Part shown: positions 1-5,777 of the stretch, piece by piece
How positions within the stretch are numbered: the first letter of the stretch is position 1
Layout: every line of letters starts with the position of its first letter
Notes under the pieces: model-generated
What the model was told of the DNA's origin: nothing
Seen by the model: only the letters and a program-made list of their open reading frames with translations
Databases searched by the model: none
Source of the DNA: Ruminiclostridium sp.
GTDB taxonomy: Bacteria > Bacillota > Clostridia > Oscillospirales > Ruminococcaceae
Assembly (NCBI GenBank): GCA_017624025.1
Contig: JAGANY010000053.1
Coordinates: 1 to 62,410 of the forward strand
Direction: 5' to 3'
DNA: 62,410 bases
Position numbers and translations under genes: made by a program

Positions 1-455
1 ACAGCCTTTGCTACGTCAGGTGTAACTGTACCAGCCTTAGGGTTAGGCATTAAACCACGAGGACCTAAAACCTTACCTAAACGACCAACAACACCCATCA
101 TGTCGGGAGAAGCGATTACAACGTCGAAGTCCATCCAACCATCCATAATCTTCTTTACTGTATCATCATCAGCAATGTAATCTGCACCTGCAGCCTGAGC
201 TTCAGCGATCTTATCGCCCTTTGTAAATACCATTGTTCTTACAGTCTTACCTGTGCCGTTGGGTAATACAACAGCGCCTCTTACCTGCTGGTCAGCGTGA
301 CGGGAGTCAACGCCGAGTCTGATGTGAATTTCAACTGTTTCGTCAAACTTTGCCTTAGCAGTTTTGCAAACTAAATCGCAAGCTTCGCCTACTTCGTAGA
401 ACTTACCGTTTTCAACGAGCTTTGCGCTTTCAACATATTTCTTTCCGTGCTTCAT
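1..455 (-). CDS. rplA: 50S ribosomal protein L1 (3' end outside window)
   Basis: Partial gene: only the first ~151 codons are inside the window, the rest lies off the left edge. L1 binds 23S rRNA at the L1 stalk and helps release deacylated tRNA; in many bacteria it also represses its own operon. The N-terminus begins [11 protein letters not shown] and the L1 signature with [10 protein letters not shown] is visible near the edge. The start is set by AGGAGG about 6 bases before the ATG. It is the last gene visible of the leftward rpmG-secE-nusG-rplK-rplA operon, 83 bases after rplK. Identification by family recognition is firm. Confidence 0.96.
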   Translation of the reverse strand, partial: MKHGKKYVESAKLVENGKFYEVGEACDLVCKTAKAKFDETVEIHIRLGVDSRHADQQVRGAVVLPNGTGKTVRTMVFTKGDKIAEAQAAGADYIADDDTVKKIMDGWMDFDVVIASPDMMGVVGRLGKVLGPRGLMPNPKAGTVTPDVAKA

Positions 456-538
456 TGTAAAATCCTCCTTGTGGTCAAACGGTATAAAACCTCCCACGCA
501 TTAATTTTATTAATCGTACTTAATTTGTTGTGAATAAA

Positions 539-964
539 TTAGTCAACAACTTCTACGCCCATAGAACGAGCTGTTCCGGCGATCATAGACATAGCAGCAT
601 CAATAGAACCAGCGTTAAGGTCCTTCATCTTCTGTTCAGCGATAGCCTGAACCTGTGCCTTAGTGATCTTAGCAACCTTTGTCTTGTTAGGTGTGCCGGA
701 AGCTGTTTCGATACCGCAAGCCTTCTTGATAAGAACTGCTGCAGGGGGAGTCTTTGTAACGAAAGAGAAGCTTCTGTCAGCGTAAACTGTAATAACAACA
801 GGGATAATAAGACCTGCGTCATTCTTTGTACGCTCGTTGAATTCCTTTGTGAATGCCATAATATTAACACCGTGCTGACCTAAAGCAGGACCAACAGGGG
901 GAGCAGGTGTAGCTTTACCTGCGGGAATCTGTAATTTAATAAATCCGACTACTTTCTGAGCCAT
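539..964 (-). CDS. rplK: 50S ribosomal protein L11
   Basis: L11 is a two-domain protein of the GTPase-associated centre, binding 23S rRNA and sensing factor binding; in bacteria with RelA-type enzymes it is needed for the stringent response. The 141-aa length is exactly typical. The N-terminal proline-rich segment [20 protein letters not shown], the thiopeptide-sensitive region, is intact, as is the C-terminal RNA-binding domain ending [11 protein letters not shown] good GGAGGT ribosome site precedes the ATG. It sits 29 bases after nusG and just before rplA, the standard bacterial order. Confidence 0.98.
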   Translation of the reverse strand: MAQKVVGFIKLQIPAGKATPAPPVGPALGQHGVNIMAFTKEFNERTKNDAGLIIPVVITVYADRSFSFVTKTPPAAVLIKKACGIETASGTPNKTKVAKITKAQVQAIAEQKMKDLNAGSIDAAMSMIAGTARSMGVEVVD

Positions 965-993
965 TTTTAATTACCTCCAAAAAAAACGTAACA

Positions 994-1527
994 TTAGTTG
1001 ATTTTTTCAACTGCTGATAATTCTAAGGTTGTAGGTGTTTCACGGCCGAACATTGCTACTGTAACGAGAACAGTGCCTGCTGCCTCATCTACTTCCTTAA
1101 CTGTACCCTCGAAGCCTTCAAGTGCACCGGATATGATATTTACCATATCGCCGACTGCAACTGTAGCTTCCTTAACTTCCTTAACAACGCCTAAGTTTCT
1201 TACCTCTTCCTCTGTAAGCGGAATAGGCTTTGATCCGGGTCCAACGAAACCGGTAACGCCTCTTGTATTACGGCAGATATACCAGGACTCGTCTGTCATA
1301 ACCATTTTAACATATACATAGCAAGGGAACAGCTTTTCTTCCTTCTGGTTGCCTTCTCTGTCGAGAATGGGCTTGCCGTAATCGTCCGTTGCGGGGCCGA
1401 TCGGAACCATTACATCTTCGATAAGATGCTGAAGATTTCTGTTTTCTGCCAATGTTTTTATGTCGTTTGCAACCTTATTCTCATAACCGGAATAGGTGTG
1501 TAAAATATACCATTTAGCTTCTGACAT
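994..1527 (-). CDS. nusG: Transcription termination/antitermination protein NusG
   Basis: NusG binds RNA polymerase and modulates pausing and termination, and couples transcription to translation. The 177-aa product has the NGN domain (residues ~1-110, starting WYILHTYSGYEN) followed by a C-terminal KOW domain (~125-177) with the motif GALEGFEGTVKEVDE. No large insertion is present between the domains, so this is the ordinary housekeeping form rather than a specialised LoaP or RfaH paralogue. It lies between secE and rplK, the canonical place. Confidence 0.97.
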   Translation of the reverse strand: MSEAKWYILHTYSGYENKVANDIKTLAENRNLQHLIEDVMVPIGPATDDYGKPILDREGNQKEEKLFPCYVYVKMVMTDESWYICRNTRGVTGFVGPGSKPIPLTEEEVRNLGVVKEVKEATVAVGDMVNIISGALEGFEGTVKEVDEAAGTVLVTVAMFGRETPTTLELSAVEKIN

Positions 1528-1565
1528 TTTAATCCCCTTTTACCTTAATTTTGCGTCGTTATTGC

Positions 1566-1802
1566 TTATTTGCCAAGCATAAGCTTAATCAGGAGCATGA
1601 ATATAGAATCTACGCCCCAGATTGCGATACCCGAAACCACCATGGAAACAAGTACAACGATTGTGTTGTTGATAACCTGTTTTCTTGACGGCCACACTAC
1701 CTTTTTGAATTCGGATCTGGCATCTTTAAAATACTTTAAAGGTGACTTCTTAGCCTTTTTGGGGGCTGCAGGAGTCTTTGCTGCTGCCTTTTCGTTAGCC
1801 AT
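1566..1802 (-). CDS. secE: Preprotein translocase subunit SecE
   Basis: Small essential subunit of the SecYEG channel in the cytoplasmic membrane. The 78-aa product has a lysine/alanine-rich cytoplasmic N-terminus (~1-25), the conserved amphipathic stretch FKDARSEFKKVVWPSRKQ (~25-45) and one membrane helix near the C-terminus (~48-72), which is the single-helix Gram-positive form. The start is preceded by AAGGAGG. It is co-transcribed with rpmG upstream and nusG downstream. Confidence 0.96.
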   Translation of the reverse strand: MANEKAAAKTPAAPKKAKKSPLKYFKDARSEFKKVVWPSRKQVINNTIVVLVSMVVSGIAIWGVDSIFMLLIKLMLGK

Positions 1803-1813
1803 CTTAATCCTCC

Positions 1814-1963
1814 TTACTTGGTTTCCTTGTGGAGAGTGTGCTTGCGGCAGAACTTGCAGAACTTGTTAAGCTCGATTCTGTCAGGGTCATTCTTCTTGTT
1901 TTTCTTGGTGTTGTAATTGCGCTGCTTGCACTCTGTGCATGCGAGTGTAATTTTAACTCTCAT
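1814..1963 (-). CDS. rpmG: 50S ribosomal protein L33
   Basis: A 49-aa ribosomal protein read from ATG ([12 protein letters not shown]) to TAA. Two CxxC pairs (C9/C12 and C36/C39 by my count) make the zinc ribbon of the C+ form of L33, so the cell needs zinc for this paralogue. The ribosome site AGGAGGTG is strong. It is the first gene of the operon and follows a structured leader of about 130 bases from the promoter at 2101-2129. The order L33-SecE-NusG-L11-L1 is standard for Clostridia. Confidence 0.95.
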   Translation of the reverse strand: MRVKITLACTECKQRNYNTKKNKKNDPDRIELNKFCKFCRKHTLHKETK

Positions 1964-2095
1964 TTTCGGCACCTCCTATTTTATTATTCATTCTTTTGAA
2001 TGAACTAAGCCTCCCTCGCATATCCGCAATACCCTTAACTGCGGAGGGACTTTCCGTAAAAATTTACGCAAAAAAATAAGCCCCTTTTCGAGGTA
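1964..2095 (-). promoter_or_regulatory. Structured 5' leader of the rpmG-secE-nusG-rplK-rplA operon
   Basis: The transcript leader contains several inverted repeats. TTCATTC/GAATGAA with a 4-base loop (1987-2004) lies just ahead of the ribosome site. A segment at 2040-2049 can pair with 2012-2020 (TCCCTCGCA against TGCGGAGGGA with one bulged base) or with 2024-2028 (CCGCA/TGCGG), so the two hairpins exclude each other. A short palindrome CGTAAA/TTTACG lies further upstream. Exclusive pairing suggests attenuation or translational control, but no known riboswitch or r-protein site was recognised. Confidence 0.4.
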
Positions 2096-2100
2096 ATAAC

Positions 2101-2129
2101 ATTTTATCATATTTGTCCGTCATTGTCAA
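2101..2129 (-). promoter_or_regulatory. Sigma-A promoter for the ribosomal/secE/nusG operon
   Basis: On the minus strand TTGACA (2124-2129), a 17-base spacer and TAAAAT (2101-2106). Near consensus, as expected for a highly expressed translation operon. It is back to back with the promoter at 2187-2215. Confidence 0.85.
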
Positions 2130-2186
2130 GGGTTTTAAGCATTTTTTCTCCCTCTTTTATATTTTTTACAAAGAAGTAACTCCGCC

Positions 2187-2215
2187 TTGACAAATAAGCT
2201 CATTTTTGGTATAAT
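2187..2215 (+). promoter_or_regulatory. Perfect-consensus sigma-A promoter
   Basis: TTGACA (2187-2192), 17-base spacer, TATAAT (2210-2215), about 48 bases before the start of the zinc-ribbon membrane protein. It should be strongly active unless repressed. Confidence 0.88.
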
Positions 2216-2262
2216 TTCACTATAATATAAGCTTTAACTACATATCGGGAAAGGAAAAAACT

Positions 2263-2673
2263 ATGAAAAACTGTCTTAACTGCGGTGCTGTAAATAAAGA
2301 TGAGAATAATTTCTGCTGTGGCTGTGGTTCTACCGCATTCACAAACCCTTCCGCTGAAAATTTAGGTTCTCCTATACGTGCCGCCGCACCTGTTCAGAAC
2401 CTCCCTTACAATAACAACATTCCGACAAAATTCGACCTTTTTACAATTTTCGGCTTTGTTGCATCCATTATCGGTGCTTTCGTAATTACACTTATACTTG
2501 AGCCTCTCGCTCTTGTATCCGCAATCATCGGTTTCGTTAAGGGAAAGAGATTCCGGGGTCTTGCAATTGCTGCAATAATTATTGCAGTAATCACCCTTCT
2601 TATCCGCCTCTTTGTTACGCTTCACAATCTCGGTGCTATTCCCGAATGGTTAATAACAGGTGCTCTTGATTAA
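2263..2673 (+). CDS. Zinc-ribbon membrane protein (DUF4190-like)
   Basis: The 136-aa product starts with a zinc ribbon whose Cys pairs are CLNC and CCGC (residues ~4-22), then a proline/asparagine linker, then two hydrophobic segments (~62-88 and ~100-123) separated by the basic loop KGKRFRG. This zinc_ribbon plus DUF4190-type two-helix layout is common in Firmicutes; the function is unknown. AAAGG precedes the ATG. It is driven by a perfect-consensus promoter and followed 58 bases later by a small acidic protein that may be co-transcribed. The domain assignment is by resemblance; no enzymatic motif is present. Confidence 0.75.
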   Translation: MKNCLNCGAVNKDENNFCCGCGSTAFTNPSAENLGSPIRAAAPVQNLPYNNNIPTKFDLFTIFGFVASIIGAFVITLILEPLALVSAIIGFVKGKRFRGLAIAAIIIAVITLLIRLFVTLHNLGAIPEWLITGALD

Positions 2674-2731
2674 GTAAGAAGCGGTATAACTGCCGTCTTT
2701 GATAAAACCATCTTATAAAGGAGAAATAACA

Positions 2732-2965
2732 ATGGACATTAAAGCAAAAATCGAAGAAATCGTAGAAAAGGTAAAGGCTGACCCCGATTTTGCAGCAGAT
2801 TTTAAGGCTAACCCTATAAAGGCTGTTGAAGGCGTTCTCGGCGTTGACCTTCCCGACGATCAGATTAAGAGTGTTATTGACGGCGTTAAGGCTAAGGTTT
2901 CCTTTGACGGTATTGCTGATAAGCTCGGCGGTCTCGGCGACTTACTCGGCGGTCTCAAGAAGTAA
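2732..2965 (+). CDS. Small Nif11/NHLP-leader-like protein
   Basis: A 77-aa protein (MDIKAKIEEIVEKVKADPDF...). The start is fixed by AAAGGAG 8 bases before this ATG; an upstream in-frame ATG at 2699 lacks a good ribosome site. The pattern of a charged helix, then DPxFxxxFKxNPxxAVExxxGxDLPDDQ, then a helix, then a glycine/leucine tail (GGLGDLLGGLKK), resembles the leader domain of Nif11-type peptide precursors. No Cys, Ser or Thr-rich core and no modifying enzyme is seen nearby, so it may be a stand-alone small protein. The function is not known to me. Confidence 0.65.
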   Translation: MDIKAKIEEIVEKVKADPDFAADFKANPIKAVEGVLGVDLPDDQIKSVIDGVKAKVSFDGIADKLGGLGDLLGGLKK

Positions 2966-2984
2966 TTCCTTTTACTTTAAAAAC

Positions 2985-3035
2985 ATTATATGTATTTATC
3001 GGGAGAAGTCTTTTTAAAAGAGCTTCTCCCGAAGC
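2985..3035. terminator. Hairpin terminator between convergent genes, solo copy of a dispersed hairpin
   Basis: CGGGAGAAG/CTTCTCCCG (3000-3031) with further inner pairing, followed on the plus strand by a short T run. The bases just before it (TTATATGTATTTATCGGGAG) are nearly the same as those opening the triple-hairpin element at 51536, so this looks like one module of that element used as a terminator for the gene at 2732 and for the S24 repressor reading the other way. Confidence 0.6.
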
Positions 3036-3039
3036 TTTT

Positions 3040-3663
3040 TTAAAGTCTTTTACATACTTCCTTGACCCGTCCGACAACGCTTATGCGGAGAGCCTCCTGT
3101 TTTTCGAAACGGCGTACGGGATAATGAGGGTTTATGGAATGAAGCTCTACCCAGTTAAGACCGTACTTTATTATTTTTACAACCGCCTCGTCATCAACCA
3201 TCACAACAGCCACCGCTCCGTTATCAACACTGTCCTGACGGCGGACAAGAATCTTGTCTCCATCCTCTATTTTCGGGGACATACTGTCGCCCTTTACGTT
3301 TATCCAGAGATATTCGCCCGCTTCCGAAGCGTTGGCAATATAGGAAGGCTTATATCCAACCGCACTGCTGTCGGGATAAGCCCCGAAGCCCGCACTTACG
3401 CTGTCATAAACGGGAATATTGAAAACATTATCTATATCACAGACATTTTCTGACGGCAGGTCGAAGCCGAGAAGCCTTTCCACAGGCATCTGAAGTGCTT
3501 CCGCTATAAGCGAGGCTTTTTCTATAGGGAGCTTATCTATAGCTCCCGTCTCATAACGCTGGAGCGTCGATTTGCTTAAGCCTGTTTTATCGGCAAGCTC
3601 CTGGAAGCTGTAGCCAAGCTCGGTTCTTCGTATTTTCATACGGTTCATAATATCCTTTTTCAT
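3040..3663 (-). CDS. XRE/S24-family repressor (LexA/CI-like, self-cleaving)
   Basis: 207 aa. N-terminal Cro/CI-type helix-turn-helix (~5-60; FQELADKTGLSKSTLQRYETG) and C-terminal S24 peptidase domain (~83-205). The catalytic serine is in GDSMSP (S127) and the lysine in AVVKIIKY (K163); the likely self-cleavage bond is Ala91-Gly92 in VSAGFG. So it should be inactivated by the RecA-dependent SOS signal like phage CI or LexA. It is divergent from a zinc-ribbon/sigma-like gene pair, and the gap carries repeated TGTTGC/GCAAC half-sites, so it probably represses both promoters. It is not LexA itself: the DNA-binding domain is XRE type. The context suggests a small mobile-element remnant. Confidence 0.85.
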   Translation of the reverse strand: MKKDIMNRMKIRRTELGYSFQELADKTGLSKSTLQRYETGAIDKLPIEKASLIAEALQMPVERLLGFDLPSENVCDIDNVFNIPVYDSVSAGFGAYPDSSAVGYKPSYIANASEAGEYLWINVKGDSMSPKIEDGDKILVRRQDSVDNGAVAVVMVDDEAVVKIIKYGLNWVELHSINPHYPVRRFEKQEALRISVVGRVKEVCKRL

Positions 3664-3707
3664 TTTTTTATTCCTTTCCGAAACGACATTCTTCTTGTCT
3701 TTTTTAC

Positions 3708-3736
3708 ATTATAGCACAATTGTTGCGAAAATGCAA
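3708..3736 (-). promoter_or_regulatory. Promoter of the S24 repressor
   Basis: Minus strand: TTGCAT (3731-3736), 17-base spacer, TATAAT (3708-3713). The -35 and spacer lie within the palindromic operator 3721-3738, consistent with autorepression. Confidence 0.75.
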
Positions 3737-3856
3737 CATATTTTAGAAAAAAATACATTTTGTTGCAATTTTGGGTTGACAAAAGTCGATTATGGTGCTA
3801 TACTAAGCTTATCCCAAAAATGCAACGACTGACCCAACCAACCCGAATTTGCAACG
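3721..3856. promoter_or_regulatory. Operator cluster for the S24 repressor
   Basis: A palindrome TGTTGC-N6-GCAACA (3721-3738) plus further half-sites TGTTGCAA (3761-3768), TGCAACG (3821-3827) and TTGCAACG (3849-3856). They overlap the leftward promoter, abut the rightward -35, and fall in the rightward leader just before the ribosome site. Several copies of the same hexamer in one divergent gap argue for cooperative repressor binding. Confidence 0.7.
3776..3804 (+). promoter_or_regulatory. Promoter of the zinc-ribbon/sigma-like module
   Basis: TTGACA (3776-3781), 17-base spacer, TATACT (3799-3804). Half-sites of the TTGCAAC type flank it on both sides, so it is probably controlled by the divergent S24 repressor. 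Confidence 0.8.
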
Positions 3857-3867
3857 AAAGGAGTATA

Positions 3868-4089
3868 ATGTACCGATGCAGAATTTGTAGAACCAACGTA
3901 AAAACCGCCGATATTTCCGACTCATACGATAATGATATATATAAGGTATGCGGAATATGCGGAGGAGAAACAGAAAAGCCCGAAGTCTTCTGCAGTGAAT
4001 GCGGAAGCGGTTTATTCAACGGCGACAGAGCCTTCGAGGCTTCAGACAGAATATACTGCCCCGATTGTATAACCGCCGTTGTTGTTTAG
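3868..4089 (+). CDS. Double zinc-ribbon small protein
   Basis: 73 aa beginning MYRCRICRTNV, with four CxxC pairs (C4/C7, C28/C31, C42/C45, C64/C67), enough for two zinc ribbons. The start is chosen because GAAAGGAG lies 5 bases before this ATG; longer in-frame starts would run through the operators. It is followed 13 bases later by a sigma-region-4-like protein, and both stand under the S24-controlled promoter. It could be a nucleic-acid-binding partner of the next protein; no specific function is recognised. Confidence 0.7.
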   Translation: MYRCRICRTNVKTADISDSYDNDIYKVCGICGGETEKPEVFCSECGSGLFNGDRAFEASDRIYCPDCITAVVV

Positions 4090-4102
4090 GAGAAAGGAAA
4101 TT

Positions 4103-4525
4103 ATGAATATCAGAGAATTATTAAACAGCCATTCGGAAATCAATAACGCCATTAACTCAAAGCTTGAGCAGATTGCCGAGCTGAAAGCACTTGCAACAAA
4201 GGTAACTGCCTCAACCTTTTCCGAAAGTCATTCAAAAGGTCCCTACAATGAAAGAAAAGGAAGAACGACCGCAAGAATAATCGAACTTGAAAACGAGATA
4301 AACGAAGAAATCGACCGCCTCGTAGAGATAAAAGTAAAAATAAGAGGCTTAGTCGCTTCCCTTACCGACCCTAATCTTCGTATCGTTCTCGAAAGGCGTT
4401 ACATACTCGGCGAAAACTGGGAGAAAATATCCGAGAAAATGGGCTACAGCCCGAGACACATCTTAAGAATGCATAACCACGCCGTAGAAATACTGGAAAA
4501 CGGCAATGCAAAAGAAATAGCATAA
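4103..4525 (+). CDS. Phage-type DUF1492/ArpU-like transcription regulator
   Basis: 140 aa (MNIRELLNSHSEINNAINSK...). A long N-terminal helix (residues ~5-85, coiled-coil-like with charged repeats) is followed by a sigma-70 region-4-like helix-turn-helix (~90-135; LERRYILGENWEKISEKMGYSPRHILRMHNHAV). This layout matches DUF1492/ArpU/RinA-like late-gene regulators of Firmicutes phages. The start follows AGAAAGGAA at good spacing. It is co-directional with the zinc-ribbon gene and ends at a strong terminator. No structural phage genes or integrase follow, so it is either a remnant or a domesticated module. Confidence 0.7.
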   Translation: MNIRELLNSHSEINNAINSKLEQIAELKALATKVTASTFSESHSKGPYNERKGRTTARIIELENEINEEIDRLVEIKVKIRGLVASLTDPNLRIVLERRYILGENWEKISEKMGYSPRHILRMHNHAVEILENGNAKEIA

Positions 4526-4529
4526 CAAA

Positions 4530-4562
4530 AAGACCGCTGTAGAAATACGGCGGTCTTATTTT
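4530..4562 (+). terminator. Intrinsic terminator (copy 1 of 2)
   Basis: AAGACCGCTGTA-GAAA-TACGGCGGTCTT stem (12 bp with one G-T pair, GNRA-type loop) followed by ATTTTAT. The same hairpin recurs exactly at 5778-5805. Confidence 0.88.
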
Positions 4563-4606
4563 ATCGGCAATCATAACGTTATCCTTATCAGTTCCGTTTG
4601 AAATCT

Positions 4607-4831
4607 TTATTCGTTTTTTAAATCAATATTATTCTCGATGCAGTATTTTACGCAAAGTCTAACAAAAGGCGATAATTTCATATTGTTTTTTTCAGCGGCT
4701 TTTTCCCATTTCTCTCGTTCTTCTACGCTATGTTTAATTCCAGTTACCTTCATTTTATTAGAATCGTATTCTTTTTGCCATTCAAGCTTGCTGTTTAAAG
4801 TTTTATTTTCGCCTTTTCTGAGTTCTTTCAT
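4607..4831 (-). CDS. Ribbon-helix-helix-like regulator A
   Basis: 74 aa, start MKELRKGENK chosen for GAGAGG 5 bases upstream. The region NKMKVTGIKHSVEEREKWEKAAEKNNMKLSPFV has the strand-helix-helix pattern of Arc/CopG proteins; the strand would be MKVTGIKHS. The last 12 residues (YCIENNIDLKNE) are identical to those of the next regulator at 5034-5243, and the DNA coding them is also nearly identical. Upstream are two palindromes of the form ACGT-N3-ACGT, the likely cognate operators. Leftward transcription probably comes from the promoter 4975-5003 through a hairpin. No toxin gene is adjacent. Confidence 0.6.
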   Translation of the reverse strand: MKELRKGENKTLNSKLEWQKEYDSNKMKVTGIKHSVEEREKWEKAAEKNNMKLSPFVRLCVKYCIENNIDLKNE

Positions 4832-4862
4832 TTTTACCTCTCTGCACAACGCACAACATTAG

Positions 4863-4920
4863 TGACGTAAAACGTCATATTTTTGTAAAATTTAACATTG
4901 ACTATTCACGTCAAACGTGA
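4863..4920. promoter_or_regulatory. Two ACGT-N3-ACGT operators of cassette A
   Basis: TGACGT-AAA-ACGTCA (4863-4877) and TCACGT-CAA-ACGTGA (4906-4920). The second fills the spacer of the rightward promoter 4898-4926; the first is just upstream of regulator A. They are probably bound by regulator A. Confidence 0.65.
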
Positions 4921-4926
4921 TATAAT
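4898..4926 (+). promoter_or_regulatory. Rightward promoter of cassette A
   Basis: TTGACT (4898-4903), 17-base spacer holding a palindromic operator, TATAAT (4921-4926). Its transcript would start with the hairpin 4940-4967 and then run antisense into regulator B. Confidence 0.75.
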
Positions 4927-4939
4927 ATAAAAAACACGC

Positions 4940-4967
4940 AAGGACAGGGCGAATACGCCTTGTCCTT
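4940..4967. repeat. Hairpin between face-to-face promoters (copy A)
   Basis: AAGGACAGGGCG-AATA-CGCCTTGTCCTT, a 12-bp stem with one G-T pair. It lies between the rightward -10 (4921-4926) and leftward -10 (4975-4980), so RNAs started on either strand begin with this hairpin. On the minus strand it is followed within five bases by a run of T. The conserved block 4921-5004 recurs at 5337-5421. Confidence 0.7.
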
Positions 4968-4974
4968 AATAAAT

Positions 4975-5003
4975 ATTATATCATATTATAAAATCAACGT
5001 CAA
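4975..5003 (-). promoter_or_regulatory. Leftward promoter of cassette A
   Basis: Minus strand: TTGACG (4998-5003), 17-base spacer, TATAAT (4975-4980). It faces the rightward promoter at 4898-4926 across the hairpin and would drive regulator A. Confidence 0.7.
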
Positions 5004-5033
5004 GAAAAGAAATATGTATTAGGTTATACTACA

Positions 5034-5243
5034 TTATTCATTTTTTAAATCAATATTATTCTCGATGCAGTATGTTGCGGCAAGAAGCAAGAATTTGCTG
5101 GGAGAAACACCTTGTTTCACAGCTTGCTCTTTTATTATTTCCGCTTTTTTCTTTTCAACTCTCATTCCAATAGTTGTGTAATTTATTTCATGCGTTTCTG
5201 CATATTTTTTATCTGCTCTTTTTTGAGCCTCACTTCTTGCCAT
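5034..5243 (-). CDS. Ribbon-helix-helix-like regulator B
   Basis: 69 aa (MARSEAQKRADKKYAETHEINYTTIGMRVEKKKAEIIKEQ...). A basic N-terminus is followed by a probable strand (INYTTIGMRV) and two helices, the Arc/CopG arrangement also seen in plasmid and phage regulators. The C-terminal 12 residues equal those of regulator A, but the strand and first helix differ. Its upstream palindromes (ATATC-N10-GATAT type) differ from those of regulator A in the same way. GGG lies shortly before the ATG. It is divergent from the DUF6809 gene. Confidence 0.65.
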   Translation of the reverse strand: MARSEAQKRADKKYAETHEINYTTIGMRVEKKKAEIIKEQAVKQGVSPSKFLLLAATYCIENNIDLKNE

Positions 5244-5271
5244 TTTTCATCCCTCTATTAAAAATGCACCA

Positions 5272-5340
5272 ACAAAATATCAGATAAACCTGATATTTTG
5301 TGTAATATAACTCTTGAATATATCGCGTAAATCTGATATA
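5272..5340. promoter_or_regulatory. Two ATATC-N10-GATAT operators of cassette B
   Basis: ACAAAATATCAG/CTGATATTTTGT with a 6-base centre (5272-5301, perfect 12-bp arms) and TATATC-N10-GATATA (5319-5340), the latter inside the rightward promoter spacer. They share the half-site TAAA(C/T)CTGATAT. They are likely bound by regulator B. Confidence 0.68.
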
Positions 5341-5342
5341 AT
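5314..5342 (+). promoter_or_regulatory. Rightward promoter of cassette B
   Basis: TTGAAT (5314-5319), 17-base spacer, TATAAT (5337-5342). It transcribes the hairpin 5356-5383 and then the DUF6809 gene at 5430. Confidence 0.75.
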
Positions 5343-5355
5343 ATAAAAAGCACAC

Positions 5356-5383
5356 AAGGACAGGGCGAACACGCCTTGTCCTT
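5356..5383. repeat. Hairpin between face-to-face promoters (copy B)
   Basis: Same stem as 4940-4967 with loop AACA instead of AATA. It lies between the rightward -10 (5337-5342) and leftward -10 (5392-5397). Confidence 0.7.
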
Positions 5384-5391
5384 AATAGAAT

Positions 5392-5420
5392 ATTATATCA
5401 TATTATAAAATCAACGTCAA
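5392..5420 (-). promoter_or_regulatory. Leftward promoter of cassette B
   Basis: Minus strand: TTGACG (5415-5420), 17-base spacer, TATAAT (5392-5397). It would drive regulator B; its -35 lies about 10 bases before the ATG of the DUF6809 gene. Confidence 0.7.
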
Positions 5421-5429
5421 GGAGTAGCT

Positions 5430-5699
5430 ATGAGTATAATCAGAGAATTTTATCAAGGCGAATTACGTCCCAACGAAGTTAATTTTAAAAATCCCGTTTA
5501 TTCCTCTAATTTTGCACGTTACGAAAGAACAACAGAGCAATTAAAAAAATCTCTTTCAAAAAAGCAGAAAAAGTTGTTGGAAAGTCTTATCGGTAATTTT
5601 TTCAGTATGGAATACGAATTCGGTCGGGAAATGTACACAGCAGGCTTCGCTATGGGGGTAAAGCTGACAGCCGAAAGCTTTTGCACAAAGACTCATTAA
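5430..5699 (+). CDS. DUF6809-like protein
   Basis: 89 aa (MSIIREFYQGELRPNEVNFKNP...). The REFYxGxxxPNE opening, central charged helix (LKKSLSKKQKKLLESLIGNF) and the ending YTAGFAMGVKLTAESF match DUF6809-type proteins, a family of small helical proteins from Clostridia often near mobile-element genes. The function is unknown. AAGGAG precedes the ATG. It is expressed from the promoter at 5314, regulated presumably by protein B. It ends 79 bases before a terminator identical to the one at 4530. Confidence 0.65.
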   Translation: MSIIREFYQGELRPNEVNFKNPVYSSNFARYERTTEQLKKSLSKKQKKLLESLIGNFFSMEYEFGREMYTAGFAMGVKLTAESFCTKTH

Positions 5700-5777
5700 A
5701 AAAGCTTTTTATAAAGAAACCGACAGCAAATTATACCCAAAAATAATTCTTCCCTCTTCTCTCTTTTTAAAAATAAC

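Noticed and set aside
1980-2260. tRNA gene upstream of rpmG
   Set aside because: The inverted repeats do not form a cloverleaf and no CCA-end acceptor stem is present.
4607-5699. Toxin-antitoxin system built on the RHH proteins
   Set aside because: RHH proteins are often antitoxins, but no adjacent toxin family (RelE, MazF, HicA, Fic) was seen; DUF6809 is not a known toxin.
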